A DNA stretch of 64,000 nucleotides from Chloroflexus aurantiacus J-10-fl (lineage in GTDB: Bacteria > Chloroflexota > Chloroflexia > Chloroflexales > Chloroflexaceae). A program made the translations under genes and the position numbers. Below the pieces are notes generated by a model. That model had not been told where the DNA came from and ran no database searches. It saw only the letters and a program-made list of their open reading frames with translations. Location: NCBI RefSeq assembly GCF_000018865.1, contig NC_010175.1, positions 1,240,001 to 1,304,000 on the forward strand, written 5' to 3'. Every line of letters begins with the position of its first letter. The stretch's first letter is position 1. Below, piece by piece: positions 1 to 9,439 of the stretch.

Positions 1-316
1 GCAACAGATTGAGCGCCACCCGTTCACCGGTGAGAATACTACGCGCCGAACCGGTAATCGTTGCCAGGGTCGTACCAGCAGAAACAGCCGCCCCTTCAGC
101 CACATGGCATTGCACGGCGACGCCAGGATCAAGCTGGCGAAAAACGGCAATCACGACCGGCAGCCCGGCTACCACACCGGCCTCACGCACCACAACCTGC
201 GCGGAACTCTGCACTGTCGCCGGAATAGCGGTCAAGGTGGTCAGATCGCCACCACCAACATCTTCGGCCAGCGCCTGCGCGACCACGGCGTCAACGATAT
301 GACGGGGAAGTTCCAT
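1..316 (-). CDS. nadC: Nicotinate-nucleotide pyrophosphorylase (quinolinate phosphoribosyltransferase), N-terminal part, cut by window edge
   Basis: This is the first 105 codons of a gene that runs off the left edge. The product would convert quinolinate and PRPP to nicotinate mononucleotide in de novo NAD synthesis. The visible part is the N-terminal alpha/beta sandwich typical of NadC: the LAEDVGGGDLTT segment near residue 16 (family pattern 'L.EDxGxGDxT'), then VREAGVVAGLP and a stretch ending TGERVALNLL, which normally leads into the PRPP-binding barrel. The ATG at 316 is chosen because an AGGAT-like ribosome site precedes it and the other nearby ATG (324) meets a stop after two codons. 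A TACAAT-like -10 box lies at 354-359, but no good -35 is seen. Phosphoribosyl-binding residues lie outside the window, so activity cannot be judged. Confidence 0.9.
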   Translation of the reverse strand, partial: MELPRHIVDAVVAQALAEDVGGGDLTTLTAIPATVQSSAQVVVREAGVVAGLPVVIAVFRQLDPGVAVQCHVAEGAAVSAGTTLATITGSARSILTGERVALNLL

Positions 317-410
317 TATGACATCCTTTACTACAACCCGATCCTCCGACGGTATTGTATCCGATGATAGTCATCGCGCCGTGTGATTAGCGGCGCATTA
401 TGTAATCCAA

Positions 411-727
411 GGTACTACCTTACGTCACTACAGCGGTGCGGGTCGTTGAGCGCGACGGGGGGAGGGGTGGAACACGGATGGACGCGGGTTAGGCGGATGA
501 ACACGGATAGATCATCACCCAAGGTGCTACCTTATATTAGCACAGAGAGACGGAGGATGGGCATACCAGACGTGCGTGACGTAGTGCGTCTACGGAACTG
601 GCTGCTACCCAAACGATTCGTACAGTTTAGTTACGCTGCACGATGTTGTGCGCAGCGTCGTGCTGTTCATCATAGCAGGTAGTCTTTCGTGGCCTGCTCA
701 CAGCGTAGGTGGCAACCTGGATTATGT
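411..727 (-). repeat. Dispersed intergenic repeat, family A, full-length copy A1
   Basis: Read on the minus strand, this stretch aligns by eye almost end to end with 44745-45071 on the plus strand. Shared blocks include CTGTGAGCAGGCCA, GATGAACAGCACGACGCTGC, GCAGCCAGTTCCGTAGACGC and TTCATCCGCCT. Shorter relatives lie at about 5690-5895 and 37420-37625. It has no conserved reading frame, so I treat it as a non-coding dispersed element. It fills most of the 530-base gap between nadC and the large regulator gene. Confidence 0.8.
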
Positions 728-848
728 ATGTAACATCGCCCGGCACGGCCCCCCTTTTGCCCGACCAGCATTATATTCTTGACCAATATCCACACTTCAG
801 AAATGGTAGTATCATAGAAAGTATCAATCGCCAACCAGCAGAAAGCCT

Positions 849-3800
849 ATGCGTAATACCAGAGCAATGTCGCAGCGAACTCGTTGGCCAACTGTCGGAG
901 TGATTGCCGGCTGGCAATTCTACGGCACAGCATTGACCATGAGCTACCTCAGCCCGATCTATCTCGGCATCCGACAGGCAGCCCAAGACCTGCAATGTAA
1001 TCTGCTCTTAGCGTGCGGCATGGGGCCATCGCTCCAGCTCAACGATCCCTCGCAACCCGCATGGTTCACCATCGCTGATGGTACCAATTTTGTACCGGTT
1101 GGGCCATGGAACACCCACGGTCTGATTATCATCAACCCTTTGCAGCGCCCAGAGCGGTCGCAGATGGTGCAGGCCATTCGCGATGCCGGCCATCCGGTGA
1201 TCTTCGTCGGTTCCGGCGAGCCGGGGCCGACCATTGTTGCCAACAATGCAGGTGGGATTTACCTCGCTCTTCAGCACCTGATCGAACACGGCCATCGTCA
1301 GATTGCTTTTATTGCCGGTAGTGAACACGACCTGGAAGGTGATACCGGTGACCGACTGCGGGCATTTCACAGCAGCATGGCCCGGTTCGGGTTAGAGGTT
1401 GATGAACGCCTGATCGCCTTTGGGCGTCACGTGTTCACCGGCGGTTACACTGCAATGCGCCAACTGCTGGCTACAGGCGTACCATTCACAGCAGTACTGG
1501 CAAGCAATGATGAATCGGCGTTGGGAGCCATTTCGGCGTTACAGGAAGCAGGGTACCGGGTGCCGGACGATATTGCCATCATCGGCTTTGATGACCGCCC
1601 AGAAGGCTTGCTGGCAGAACCGGCGCTCACCTCGGTACAGATTCCCCTGTTCAAGATGGGGTATCAGGCACTGAAGCTCATGGTTCATCACTTGCGCGAA
1701 CGAGTACCCCTGCCGGAACTGGTACAGGTGCCGACTCGTTTGATCATCCGTGAGTCGTGCGGTTGTAGCCAGAATGCGGTGCTGGCCGATGCCCTGGAGA
1801 TGACATCCCTGCATCCCGACATCTCAGACACGACTGATCTGCGCGATGCGGTGATTCGCTCAATGGGAGATCTGCTCAGTCAGAAATCGCGTGGCTTCAC
1901 ACCCGAAGAGATTGATCAGCTTTGCCGGCGTCTGCTCACAGCGTTTCTTGAGAGTGTGCAGGCGGCCAGCCCTGACCAGTTCCGTACCGTACTCGCTCAG
2001 ATGCTCAAGCAGGTGACATCGGTCGGTGATGATGCGCACGAGTGGCAGATTGCCATCTCGTACATTCGTGATGTCTTGCCGCGCCTGCTTGATCCGGCGT
2101 TCCACCCTGCCGCGCTGAACCTCCTCGATGAGGCTCGTATGACCATCAGTGCAGCGATGCGAGTTCAGCACTGGCATTACCGCCACACCCAACACCAGAC
2201 CAACAACCGGATCGGTCGCCTCACCGCCCGTTTGCTGAATGCGCTGGCTGAAAGTGACATCTACGACATTCTGGCCCAACATCTGCCCGAATTAAACCTG
2301 CCGCTACTCTGGATTGGCTATTTTGAAGCTGATCGCGACGATCCGGTAGCCTGGTGTCGCTTACGAGCGGTGACGATGCCCCAGCAACCGGTTATTCGGA
2401 TCCGTAGTCGCTCGTTTCCGCCCTCCCAATGGCTGACAGCGGGCCAGCCATTTCAGCTCAGCCTGATTCCGCTGACCGGGATCGATAGTGAGGCCGGTTT
2501 TGTCACCTTCGACTGCTCACGCCTCGATCTCTACGGCACCATTGTGCAGCAGATCAGTGCCGCACTGAATGCCGCCCGCCTCTACCGGGCGGCAACTGAA
2601 GGGCGCCGCCTGTCCGAAGAGGCAAATCAACTCAAGAGTCGCTTCCTGTCGATGGTGAGTCACGAATTGCAAACACCGCTCAACCTGATTGTTGGCATGA
2701 GCGATCTGCTGTTGCGCGAGAGTGCCGAGGGGACGCAACATTTACCGCTACAGGTACGGCACGACCTCAAGCGTATCTACGACAATGCCCGCCATCTTAG
2801 CCGGCTGATCGGTGATGTGCTCGATCTGACCAGTAGTGATGCCGGACAGTTGCGTTTGGTGTGCGATGTTGTTGATCTGGGACAGGTGATGCGTGCGGTG
2901 GCTGATATTGGACAGCAAATGGCAGCCGACAAGCACCTCATCTGGCACGACGCCATTCCCGCCGAAGGGCCGTGGGTTTGGGGAGATCGCACTCGCTTGC
3001 AGCAGATCGCCTTAAATCTGGTCGTCAATGCGATAAAATTCACGAATCGCGGCAGTGTCAGTCTGACAGTGACTACCGAAGCCGATGCAGTGACGGTCAC
3101 CGTGCGCGATACCGGGATCGGCTTATCACCGGAAGAACAGGCGCGCATTTTTGGTGAATTCCAGCGCACAGAGCGCAGCATTGAACGCGGTTACAGCGGC
3201 ATCGGCCTGGGGCTGGCGATCTGCAAACGGCTGGTTGCGTTGCACGGCGGCACTATCGGCGTACACTCAAGTGGCGTTGAAGGTGAGGGATCGGCCTTTT
3301 TCTTTCGCCTGCCCACGATTGCTGCCCCTACAGTCAAACAACGCCGTAAATCGCAACCGGTTACCACCCGATCACGTGTGCTGCTACTCTCAACCGGTAC
3401 CGACGAGCGGCTTCAGCATCATTTAGAGAAACGTGGTTTTGCCGTCACCTCACTCCCGATAGATGATAGTGCAGCCTGGGTGAGTGAACTCTTAAACAAA
3501 AGCTATAGCGCTGTAGTGCTGAACGCGGTGCAAGGCGATCAGGCATGGTGGCAGGCAATTCGGGTGCTCAAGGCGAATTCGGCGACTCGTGATCTGCCAT
3601 TGTTGTGTTGTGCGATGACCGAACAACACGGTACAGTGCTTGAGTTTAACTACCTGACCAAGCCGGTTGAACTGGCCGATCTGGCCCGCGTCCTCGATCA
3701 ATACTGGCTCAAGAGTGATCCTGTATCGGCAGGCCATACCATTCTGGTGGTCGATGATGACCCCGACACGCTTGAACTCCACGCCCGGATCATTCAATCA

Positions 3801-4457
3801 TACAGCGCCGGTCATCGGGTACTACGCGCTCGTTCGGGCCGTGAAGCGCTCACCATCCTTCAACAGCAGCCGGTTGATCTGGTATTGCTGGATTTAATGA
3901 TGCCGGAAATGAATGGCTTTACCCTGCTGCAAATGATGCGCGAGGATCAACGATTACGCGAAATCCCGGTCATTGTGATTACCGGTCGGATGCTGAGTGA
4001 AGAAGATATGGCACTCCTGAACCAGGGCGTCACAACTATCCTCAGCAAAGGCATTTTCAGCGCCGATGAAACTCTCGCCCATTTGCAGGCCGCGCTTGAG
4101 CGCCGACGCCGGCTGAGCGATCAGGCGCAGATGCTGGTACGAAAGGCAATGGCGTATATCCATAGCCATTATACCCATCCACTGACCCGGCAAGATATTG
4201 CCCATTATGTTGGCATGAGTGAAGACTACCTGACCCACTGTTTTCGGCAGGAACTCGGCACCACCCCGGTAGAGTATCTCAACCGGTATCGGGTCTTGCA
4301 GGCCCGCCACCTGCTTGCCGAGAGCGACAAGAGTATCACCAATATCGCCCTGGAAGTAGGCTTTTCGAGTAGTAGCTATTTCAGTCGTGTCTTCCGCAAG
4401 GAGGTTGGGCAATCGCCGGAAGAGTATCGGCGCTTGAAACAGAGTAGCGTGCGCTGA
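849..4457 (+). CDS. One-protein hybrid two-component regulator: LacI-type sugar-binding sensor, GAF-like region, histidine kinase, two receiver domains, AraC-type DNA-binding domain
   Basis: This 1202-residue protein has no signal peptide or membrane helix, so it should sense in the cytoplasm. Residues ~15-300 resemble the ligand-binding half of LacI/GalR regulators (ASNDESALGAISALQEAGY, IIGFDDRPE) but lack their DNA-binding headpiece. A GAF-like region follows (~450-590). The kinase has the H-box SMVSHELQTPLN with His605, an N-box (NLVVNAIKF) and G-boxes (DTGIGL, GIGLGLAICK). The first receiver (~855-960) has Asn (AVVLNAV) where the phospho-Asp should be and looks inactive. The second (~968-1090) keeps VVDDD and LLDLMMPEMNG with Asp1015. 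The last ~100 residues hold two AraC helix-turn-helix motifs (MSEDYLTHCFRQELG, GFSSSSYFSRVFRKE). The layout recalls Bacteroides hybrid two-component systems, but with an intracellular sensor. No transporter or sugar gene adjoins it, so the target is unknown. The ATG at 849 is weakly supported; 867 is an alternative. Confidence 0.9.
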   Translation: MRNTRAMSQRTRWPTVGVIAGWQFYGTALTMSYLSPIYLGIRQAAQDLQCNLLLACGMGPSLQLNDPSQPAWFTIADGTNFVPVGPWNTHGLIIINPLQRPERSQMVQAIRDAGHPVIFVGSGEPGPTIVANNAGGIYLALQHLIEHGHRQIAFIAGSEHDLEGDTGDRLRAFHSSMARFGLEVDERLIAFGRHVFTGGYTAMRQLLATGVPFTAVLASNDESALGAISALQEAGYRVPDDIAIIGFDDRPEGLLAEPALTSVQIPLFKMGYQALKLMVHHLRERVPLPELVQVPTRLIIRESCGCSQNAVLADALEMTSLHPDISDTTDLRDAVIRSMGDLLSQKSRGFTPEEIDQLCRRLLTAFLESVQAASPDQFRTVLAQMLKQVTSVGDDAHEWQIAISYIRDVLPRLLDPAFHPAALNLLDEARMTISAAMRVQHWHYRHTQHQTNNRIGRLTARLLNALAESDIYDILAQHLPELNLPLLWIGYFEADRDDPVAWCRLRAVTMPQQPVIRIRSRSFPPSQWLTAGQPFQLSLIPLTGIDSEAGFVTFDCSRLDLYGTIVQQISAALNAARLYRAATEGRRLSEEANQLKSRFLSMVSHELQTPLNLIVGMSDLLLRESAEGTQHLPLQVRHDLKRIYDNARHLSRLIGDVLDLTSSDAGQLRLVCDVVDLGQVMRAVADIGQQMAADKHLIWHDAIPAEGPWVWGDRTRLQQIALNLVVNAIKFTNRGSVSLTVTTEADAVTVTVRDTGIGLSPEEQARIFGEFQRTERSIERGYSGIGLGLAICKRLVALHGGTIGVHSSGVEGEGSAFFFRLPTIAAPTVKQRRKSQPVTTRSRVLLLSTGTDERLQHHLEKRGFAVTSLPIDDSAAWVSELLNKSYSAVVLNAVQGDQAWWQAIRVLKANSATRDLPLLCCAMTEQHGTVLEFNYLTKPVELADLARVLDQYWLKSDPVSAGHTILVVDDDPDTLELHARIIQSYSAGHRVLRARSGREALTILQQQPVDLVLLDLMMPEMNGFTLLQMMREDQRLREIPVIVITGRMLSEEDMALLNQGVTTILSKGIFSADETLAHLQAALERRRRLSDQAQMLVRKAMAYIHSHYTHPLTRQDIAHYVGMSEDYLTHCFRQELGTTPVEYLNRYRVLQARHLLAESDKSITNIALEVGFSSSSYFSRVFRKEVGQSPEEYRRLKQSSVR

Positions 4458-4510
4458 TACCGGTTTCCTGTTGGGTAGCGGATGGATGTCTGTCCGTTAT
4501 TGCGCCGACA

Positions 4511-5479
4511 TCACCGCAGCGTGGCATACCATTCGGTATACAGCTCTTGAAAACTCTTGCCATAGATGCCGCGGTAGTTGGCCGAACCGGGCGCTCGCCC
4601 GCGACCATTAGCGTACAGTTCGTTAAACTTATCCCAGCCATAGGTGCGGGCCAGATACTCAACGAAGCCGGCCCACATCTCGTAGGCGGCCATCGAATTG
4701 GCACTGTTTGCAAACACCGCCAGATTGCCCCGGTACCCGGCATTGTACAGTTCACGGGCACGGGCCTGAAAAGACGGCGCATCGTAGAGACTGAGCCAGT
4801 ATTCACCCGATATCCAGGTTGCCAGCCCTTCAAGCAACACCAGATCGGCCTGGGCCTGGGCTTCGCGACCGTAGGCTTCGGCCTGCAACGCATGGGCCAG
4901 TTCGTGGGTCAGAATCACCAGCGCCTGGTAGGTGTCTTCATTGGGACGGTAGAAGATACGGATATTGGTGCGGTCGTAGGTATACGCGATCCCGCGTGTA
5001 TCGCTGGTGGGTGCCAGCGCCGGATTATAAAACCCCACCGAGACCCGTTCTGTCAGCTCAACATCGAACCGCCGTTGCAAATAGCCCAGGGCATATTCAG
5101 CTTTCACTGCCAGATCGCGCACCTGGTCGGCGCTAAAGGTGCCGCGACCAACATAAAAATCGAGGCGGCGTCCGGCGTAGACGAACTCCCCCGGCAACAC
5201 CGGGCCACGACCGGGGAGAAAGCTGGTTGGGGCAACCTTCGCCTCATACGACTCGATAAACTCGCGGCGGGCCAGGGTTGGCGTGAGCGTTGGTGATGGC
5301 AGTGGTGAGGGGGTTGCGGTTGCAGTGGGCGGGATAGTTGCCGTTTCGAGCGGTGATAGTTCAGCAACCTTCAGACTCGGCGGCGGCGGTACCGGTGGAG
5401 TGGCAGCCATCAATCCCACCAATAGAAACATTGCCAGCACGGGCAACAACGCAAGCAAAGCGCGTTTCGGATAGTTCAC
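4511..5479 (-). CDS. Secreted zinc metallopeptidase, peptidase-MA-like (HELAH) family
   Basis: The 322-residue product begins with a basic stretch and a hydrophobic segment (LLALLPVLAMFLLVGLMAA) that acts as signal peptide or anchor. A Pro/Thr/Ser-rich linker to about residue 75 follows, then a globular domain. HELAHALQAE near residue 190 is the HExxH zinc-binding helix, and LLEGLATWISGEYW about 25 residues later supplies the likely third ligand Glu, as in gluzincins of the peptidase-MA type. The substrate is unknown; extracytoplasmic protein turnover is likely. I chose the GTG at 5479 over an upstream TTG (5503) because AGGGAGAG sits six to nine bases before it. A good sigma-70-type promoter lies at 5541-5570. 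The gene converges on the hybrid regulator, leaving a gap of only 53 bases. Confidence 0.8.
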   Translation of the reverse strand: MNYPKRALLALLPVLAMFLLVGLMAATPPVPPPPSLKVAELSPLETATIPPTATATPSPLPSPTLTPTLARREFIESYEAKVAPTSFLPGRGPVLPGEFVYAGRRLDFYVGRGTFSADQVRDLAVKAEYALGYLQRRFDVELTERVSVGFYNPALAPTSDTRGIAYTYDRTNIRIFYRPNEDTYQALVILTHELAHALQAEAYGREAQAQADLVLLEGLATWISGEYWLSLYDAPSFQARARELYNAGYRGNLAVFANSANSMAAYEMWAGFVEYLARTYGWDKFNELYANGRGRAPGSANYRGIYGKSFQELYTEWYATLR

Positions 5480-5540
5480 GCTATCTCTCCCTGAATGGTG
5501 CAACGGGGCACCAGGTTTGGTTGCTAACAGTCATGGGTAG

Positions 5541-5570
5541 CTTATACCACCCCAGGCCGGAAACTGTCAA
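5541..5570 (-). promoter_or_regulatory. Sigma-70-type promoter for the secreted metallopeptidase
   Basis: On the minus strand TTGACA (5570-5565) is followed after 18 bases by TATAAG (5546-5541). This is a close match to the vegetative consensus, placed about 60 bases before the GTG start at 5479. Confidence 0.65.
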
Positions 5571-5689
5571 GTACCGGCGATACGTTCAGAACCTTCGCAG
5601 GACACTGTAACCTGTACCTGCGGGTAATACATGATGATCGCTGTTTATGTGGAGTTCAAGGTGGGATAACGTGAGTCCGGGTGATAAAA

Positions 5690-5895
5690 ACTCACGTTGC
5701 CACGTCTGCTGTGAGCAGGCCCTGACGACTGACCGTCAGGATGAACAGCCCGACGTTGCCCTCAGCACCGTATCGCGCAACTGCACGCCTGCTGTGGGGC
5801 GCAGCCAGTCCCTATGGACGTGCTCCGTCACGCCTCACGGTAATAACCCGGCTTATACCTATCCGCTATGTCCGCCGTGTCTCTGTGGTAAAAAT
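5690..5895 (+). repeat. Dispersed intergenic repeat, family A, partial copy A2
   Basis: It shares ordered blocks with the other family A copies: CTGTGAGCAGGCC, GGATGAACAGC, a GCAGCCAGT...ATGGACGTGCT segment and CCGCCGTGTCTCTGTGG. It lacks the downstream half that carries TTCATCCGCC. It lies between the metallopeptidase promoter and the 3' end of the NACHT gene. The rest of 5571-6013 holds a GC-rich palindromic stretch and an A-rich tract, with no convincing gene. Confidence 0.7.
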
Positions 5896-6013
5896 ACCGC
5901 GATCCGCGCCTGCGGCGCGGGCAGGGGGATGCTGCGCCCCCCTGCACCCCCAGCACCGGCAGCGCAGCCCGCAGGCCATACAAAATACTTTACAATGTCA
6001 AAAAGACAAGAAG

Positions 6014-9000
6014 TCAAAAAGACATTAAGACGAAGGAAAGGAGAATAGACGGGCAAGACGCACACCCCAATTGACGAGGCCGGTCGGGATAGCGGTCGCG
6101 GCGGGAAGCGCAACGGGCGTTGACACGACCGTCGTACCAAGAGCCGCCGCGCAGCACGTATGTTCTAATAGTACGTTTGTTCCCTGTGTAAAGACTTTCT
6201 GCGCTCACCACCTCACCTGAGAATGGATAACGCACCAGCGGTGTGCTGCACCACTCAAAGACGTTGCCGGCCAGCTCCTCGGCTCCGCAGGCCGCCGCAC
6301 CGTGGGGGAAGATGCCCACCACCGAGGTGCCGCCGATCTTGCTCTCGGATGTATTGGCCGGAATGCCAGGGTGAAGCTCATCCCAATCGCCCCAGGGGTA
6401 CTCGCGCCGTCCGGCGCGCGTGTTGCCACCCGGCAGGACCGGCGGGTAGGCTGCGGCCCGCTCCCATTCGGCCTCGGTGGGCAGACGCACCTCCTCGCCT
6501 GCCGTCAGCACACCGATCTCGTGCAGCCATTCGTTGACCCACCAGGCGAAGGCGGTGGCGGCGTACCAGGTGATGCCAACCACCGGGTGGTTGCCCTCGC
6601 CGGCCCGGTAACGTGCGCCTGGCCAGAAGTGCGGGCGAAAATCCTCCGGCTTTTGCTTATGCATCTCCATCAACTGCAAGAGCTTCCGCGCCGCGGCAAC
6701 GGCCTCAGGCGTGCCGCGCCCGGCCAGCGCCTCGATAAACAGCAGGTACTGGCGGTTGGTCACCGGGAAGCGGGCCAGGGCGTAGGGCCGGCGGATGGTG
6801 TAGTCGAACTGCGGCTTTTCGTCGAGCCATCCATTGTCATCACCCATACTGAACGTACCCGGCTCGATGCGGGTCGCCCAGTAATCGGCCTTCGTCAGGT
6901 CGAGGCCGGGGCGGTCGCTATCGGCATCGAGCCGGTCGAGCGTGGTCGCGGCGCGGTTGCGCAGCACCGGATCGGGGTGGGCGACCCTCCGCCAGTCATC
7001 GGTGAGCGCAGCGAGGGCGCGGAGGCGGGTGGTGGTCTCATCACGCAGGGTGGTCAGCTCCTCGACCACCCCGATATCGACAAACACGGCGGCAGCAAGC
7101 AGTAGGTTTTCAGGATCGTGCATATCGAGCAGCCCGCGCAGAAGCCGCTCCGTCTTGGCGATCTGCTGACCATTGCTCCAGGAGCCGGCAGCCAGCAGCA
7201 GGGTCTCGCGCCAGCGCGGATCGCCACTACGATCCAGGAGAAATGCCACACTATCCGGTGCCCCGGCACGGTTGTCGAGGCTGTCGAGCGCCCGCGCCGC
7301 CAGGTACTCCTGAAACGTGTAGTGCGAGAAGGAGTACATGTCATCGCGGCGCTGGATGATGCCGCTGTCTACGGCAAGGCGGTGGAGCAGATCGCGCACC
7401 CGCTCATCGGCAGCCTCGCGGTCGATCTTCAGTCGTTCGACATAGAGTGGACTGAGCCATTCCTGCGCCTGACTGAGCGTCACCTCGCGTACCTGCTGCG
7501 CCTGTTGCTGCATCGAGAGGGCAAGCGCCTCCAGACGGCGTTGCTCGGTTGCCAGTTGCGCAATGCTCATCACCAGCGTGTCGTTGGCAACATTCTGCTT
7601 ACGCCAGAGGTCGAGGAGCAGCTCGATCAGCTTCTCGTACAGCTTCGCACGCTGGTCGGGCAGCTTCACGTTATTGAACTGGAGCAGCGCCATCACCGTC
7701 AGCAGGAGCGGGTTCGTCGCCATTTCTAAGAGGCGATCATTACGCTCGATGGCACTCCAGAGCCGGGCGGCCTGATCTGCGGCAGCGTCCTGGCGACGGC
7801 GCCCGATCTCTGCCAGGCGCGCATAAACGGCAGCGAACCACTTGTGGATCAGCGCTTGAGCCTCCCGCTCATTCAGCGGACTGAGGTGCCGTTCAAGGAA
7901 ATCGGAGAGGTAGACTCGCCCGCCATAGCCTGCGGTTCGACTTGCAACGACATAGCGCAACTTCGCATACCGGTGTGCGAGATTGTCGATCACCTGCGCG
8001 AGATACGCGCGGCGCTGATCATCGCCCGCCTCATCCAGCCCATCGAGTAGGAGCAGAACACCCCCGTCGTTCTTCTTGATCAGTGACGAAAGCATGCGTT
8101 CCGGCATCTCACAATACTTCGCCATCTCGCGATCCAGCCAGTTGAGGAAGAGGTCGGGCGGCGCACCGGCATAGTTTTGCCGCTCTTGCGGCGACAGTTC
8201 TTGCAGATCTGGTGGAATGGTTGCGGCAAAGAGCGTCAGCCGAACATAGATTGGCAGTGGCGTCTGCCGGAGATGGAGGCGCAGACCGGTATCGGCGTCT
8301 GCCAGCAGTGAGGCATCACCCTTAAGATACGCCTCAGCAAGGCGGAGTGCGGCATAGCGCAAGGTCGTTGTTTTACCGCTTCCCGCATCGCCGAGCAGCA
8401 ACAAGCGCGTTGTGGTCACAGGTGGCGGAGGCGCATCATCGGTTGGCGTGCCGCGATTCACCTGTTGTCGCCGCCGGTCGCTCGAAGACGCCCGACGTGC
8501 CGCCAGCAGATCCGGATCGCTCAGCAGCTCAAACACATAGCCACTGCTGTTCTCCGTGTCGGACAACACTCTCTCTAACATCTGCCGATCTTCACCACGC
8601 ATACGCCTGCGGTAGGACTCAATCGCATCGCGCTCGACGACCCGCAGCGGCACGTGAACAGCTTCAAGCCTGAGTTGCACCTGCTCGGTGGCAATACCGA
8701 GCGGCTGCGTGGAGCCGTATTCTGCCTGGAGCCATTCAAGATAGTTTGCGATGCCGGTCGGCAACGCCGCCCGGAATTGTCTCTCTCGCCGCTTGGCTTC
8801 GATATCCTTCTTATCCTCTTCGCGCTGCACTTCATCCTCAATGTCAATCCGCTGGCCACCCATCCTCCGATCAACCCAGCGGAAGAAACGCTCGCGCCAG
8901 GGCTTGACAGCGGCGGCGACAGCGGCGATGAACAGGGCGAGCACAAACAGCCCGGCGATCAGCAGCGGCGGACGCTGGGCGATCAGGGTAACGAGGGTTT

Positions 9001-9283
9001 CAACCGGCTTCTCGCCACTGATGATCCGGTCAATGGCCTCCGGCACAGTGAGCGTCGGCTCAGGCGTGGGCGGCGTAGCGGTGGACGTGGATAGCACAGC
9101 AGTGGACGTAGGCAACACCACCGTTGATGTCGGCAGCGCCACGGTCGGCACCGCAGTGACAGGCGGCGGTGTCGTCGTCGGCGCGGGCTGCTGCGCCACA
9201 ACCGGGTTGAGTGCGCCGAACAACAGTACAACCGGTAGAGCACAGGCGAAGAGTATGCCGGCAGGATGTCCTCTCATACGCAT
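6014..9283 (-). CDS. Membrane-anchored NACHT NTPase with C-terminal formylglycine-generating-enzyme (FGE-sulfatase/C-type lectin fold) domain
   Basis: The 1089-residue product starts with a signal-like hydrophobic segment (~8-30), a Pro/Thr-rich linker, and a second hydrophobic segment near 105-126 that should anchor it with the bulk in the cytoplasm. A NACHT/STAND NTPase follows: Walker A LLLLGDAGSGKTTTL (~292-304), Walker B VLLLLDGLDEAG (~410), then SRTAGYGG, NPLLLTVMALL and FSHYTFQEYLAAR, typical of this clade. A helical region leads to an FGE-like domain from ~806 (IEPGTFSMGDD, RFPVTNRQYL, VRLPTEAEWERAA, ELAGNVFEW, LRGGSW). NACHT-FGE proteins are signal-transducing ATPases often linked to defence or conflict; the target here is unknown. 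The last ~15 residues depart from the family ending, and a single extra base near 6076 would explain this (see findings). Its promoter is at 9334-9362. Confidence 0.85.
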   Translation of the reverse strand: MRMRGHPAGILFACALPVVLLFGALNPVVAQQPAPTTTPPPVTAVPTVALPTSTVVLPTSTAVLSTSTATPPTPEPTLTVPEAIDRIISGEKPVETLVTLIAQRPPLLIAGLFVLALFIAAVAAAVKPWRERFFRWVDRRMGGQRIDIEDEVQREEDKKDIEAKRRERQFRAALPTGIANYLEWLQAEYGSTQPLGIATEQVQLRLEAVHVPLRVVERDAIESYRRRMRGEDRQMLERVLSDTENSSGYVFELLSDPDLLAARRASSSDRRRQQVNRGTPTDDAPPPPVTTTRLLLLGDAGSGKTTTLRYAALRLAEAYLKGDASLLADADTGLRLHLRQTPLPIYVRLTLFAATIPPDLQELSPQERQNYAGAPPDLFLNWLDREMAKYCEMPERMLSSLIKKNDGGVLLLLDGLDEAGDDQRRAYLAQVIDNLAHRYAKLRYVVASRTAGYGGRVYLSDFLERHLSPLNEREAQALIHKWFAAVYARLAEIGRRRQDAAADQAARLWSAIERNDRLLEMATNPLLLTVMALLQFNNVKLPDQRAKLYEKLIELLLDLWRKQNVANDTLVMSIAQLATEQRRLEALALSMQQQAQQVREVTLSQAQEWLSPLYVERLKIDREAADERVRDLLHRLAVDSGIIQRRDDMYSFSHYTFQEYLAARALDSLDNRAGAPDSVAFLLDRSGDPRWRETLLLAAGSWSNGQQIAKTERLLRGLLDMHDPENLLLAAAVFVDIGVVEELTTLRDETTTRLRALAALTDDWRRVAHPDPVLRNRAATTLDRLDADSDRPGLDLTKADYWATRIEPGTFSMGDDNGWLDEKPQFDYTIRRPYALARFPVTNRQYLLFIEALAGRGTPEAVAAARKLLQLMEMHKQKPEDFRPHFWPGARYRAGEGNHPVVGITWYAATAFAWWVNEWLHEIGVLTAGEEVRLPTEAEWERAAAYPPVLPGGNTRAGRREYPWGDWDELHPGIPANTSESKIGGTSVVGIFPHGAAACGAEELAGNVFEWCSTPLVRYPFSGEVVSAESLYTGNKRTIRTYVLRGGSWYDGRVNARCASRRDRYPDRPRQLGCASCPSILLSFVLMSF

Positions 9284-9333
9284 GAATGTTTATTGGTGTG
9301 TTGAGTCGGAGGCGAGCAATACGTCCATGATAA

Positions 9334-9362
9334 ATGATAATCGAGCGCGTGTTGCATGGCAA
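9334..9362 (-). promoter_or_regulatory. Sigma-70-type promoter for the NACHT-FGE gene
   Basis: On the minus strand TTGCCA (9362-9357) is separated by 17 bases from TATCAT (9339-9334), about 50 bases upstream of the ATG at 9283. Confidence 0.5.
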
Positions 9363-9439
9363 TTGTAACCATGGTTTGGCATCGGGGGGCGGCGGGAGAC
9401 GTCATGCCGAACCGTGGAGCAGGGTGCGCGAACGTGTGT

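Noticed and set aside
5896-6013. A DGR template repeat or reverse transcriptase next to the NACHT-FGE gene
   Set aside because: No second copy of the gene's 3' end and no reverse transcriptase frame is present in the window.
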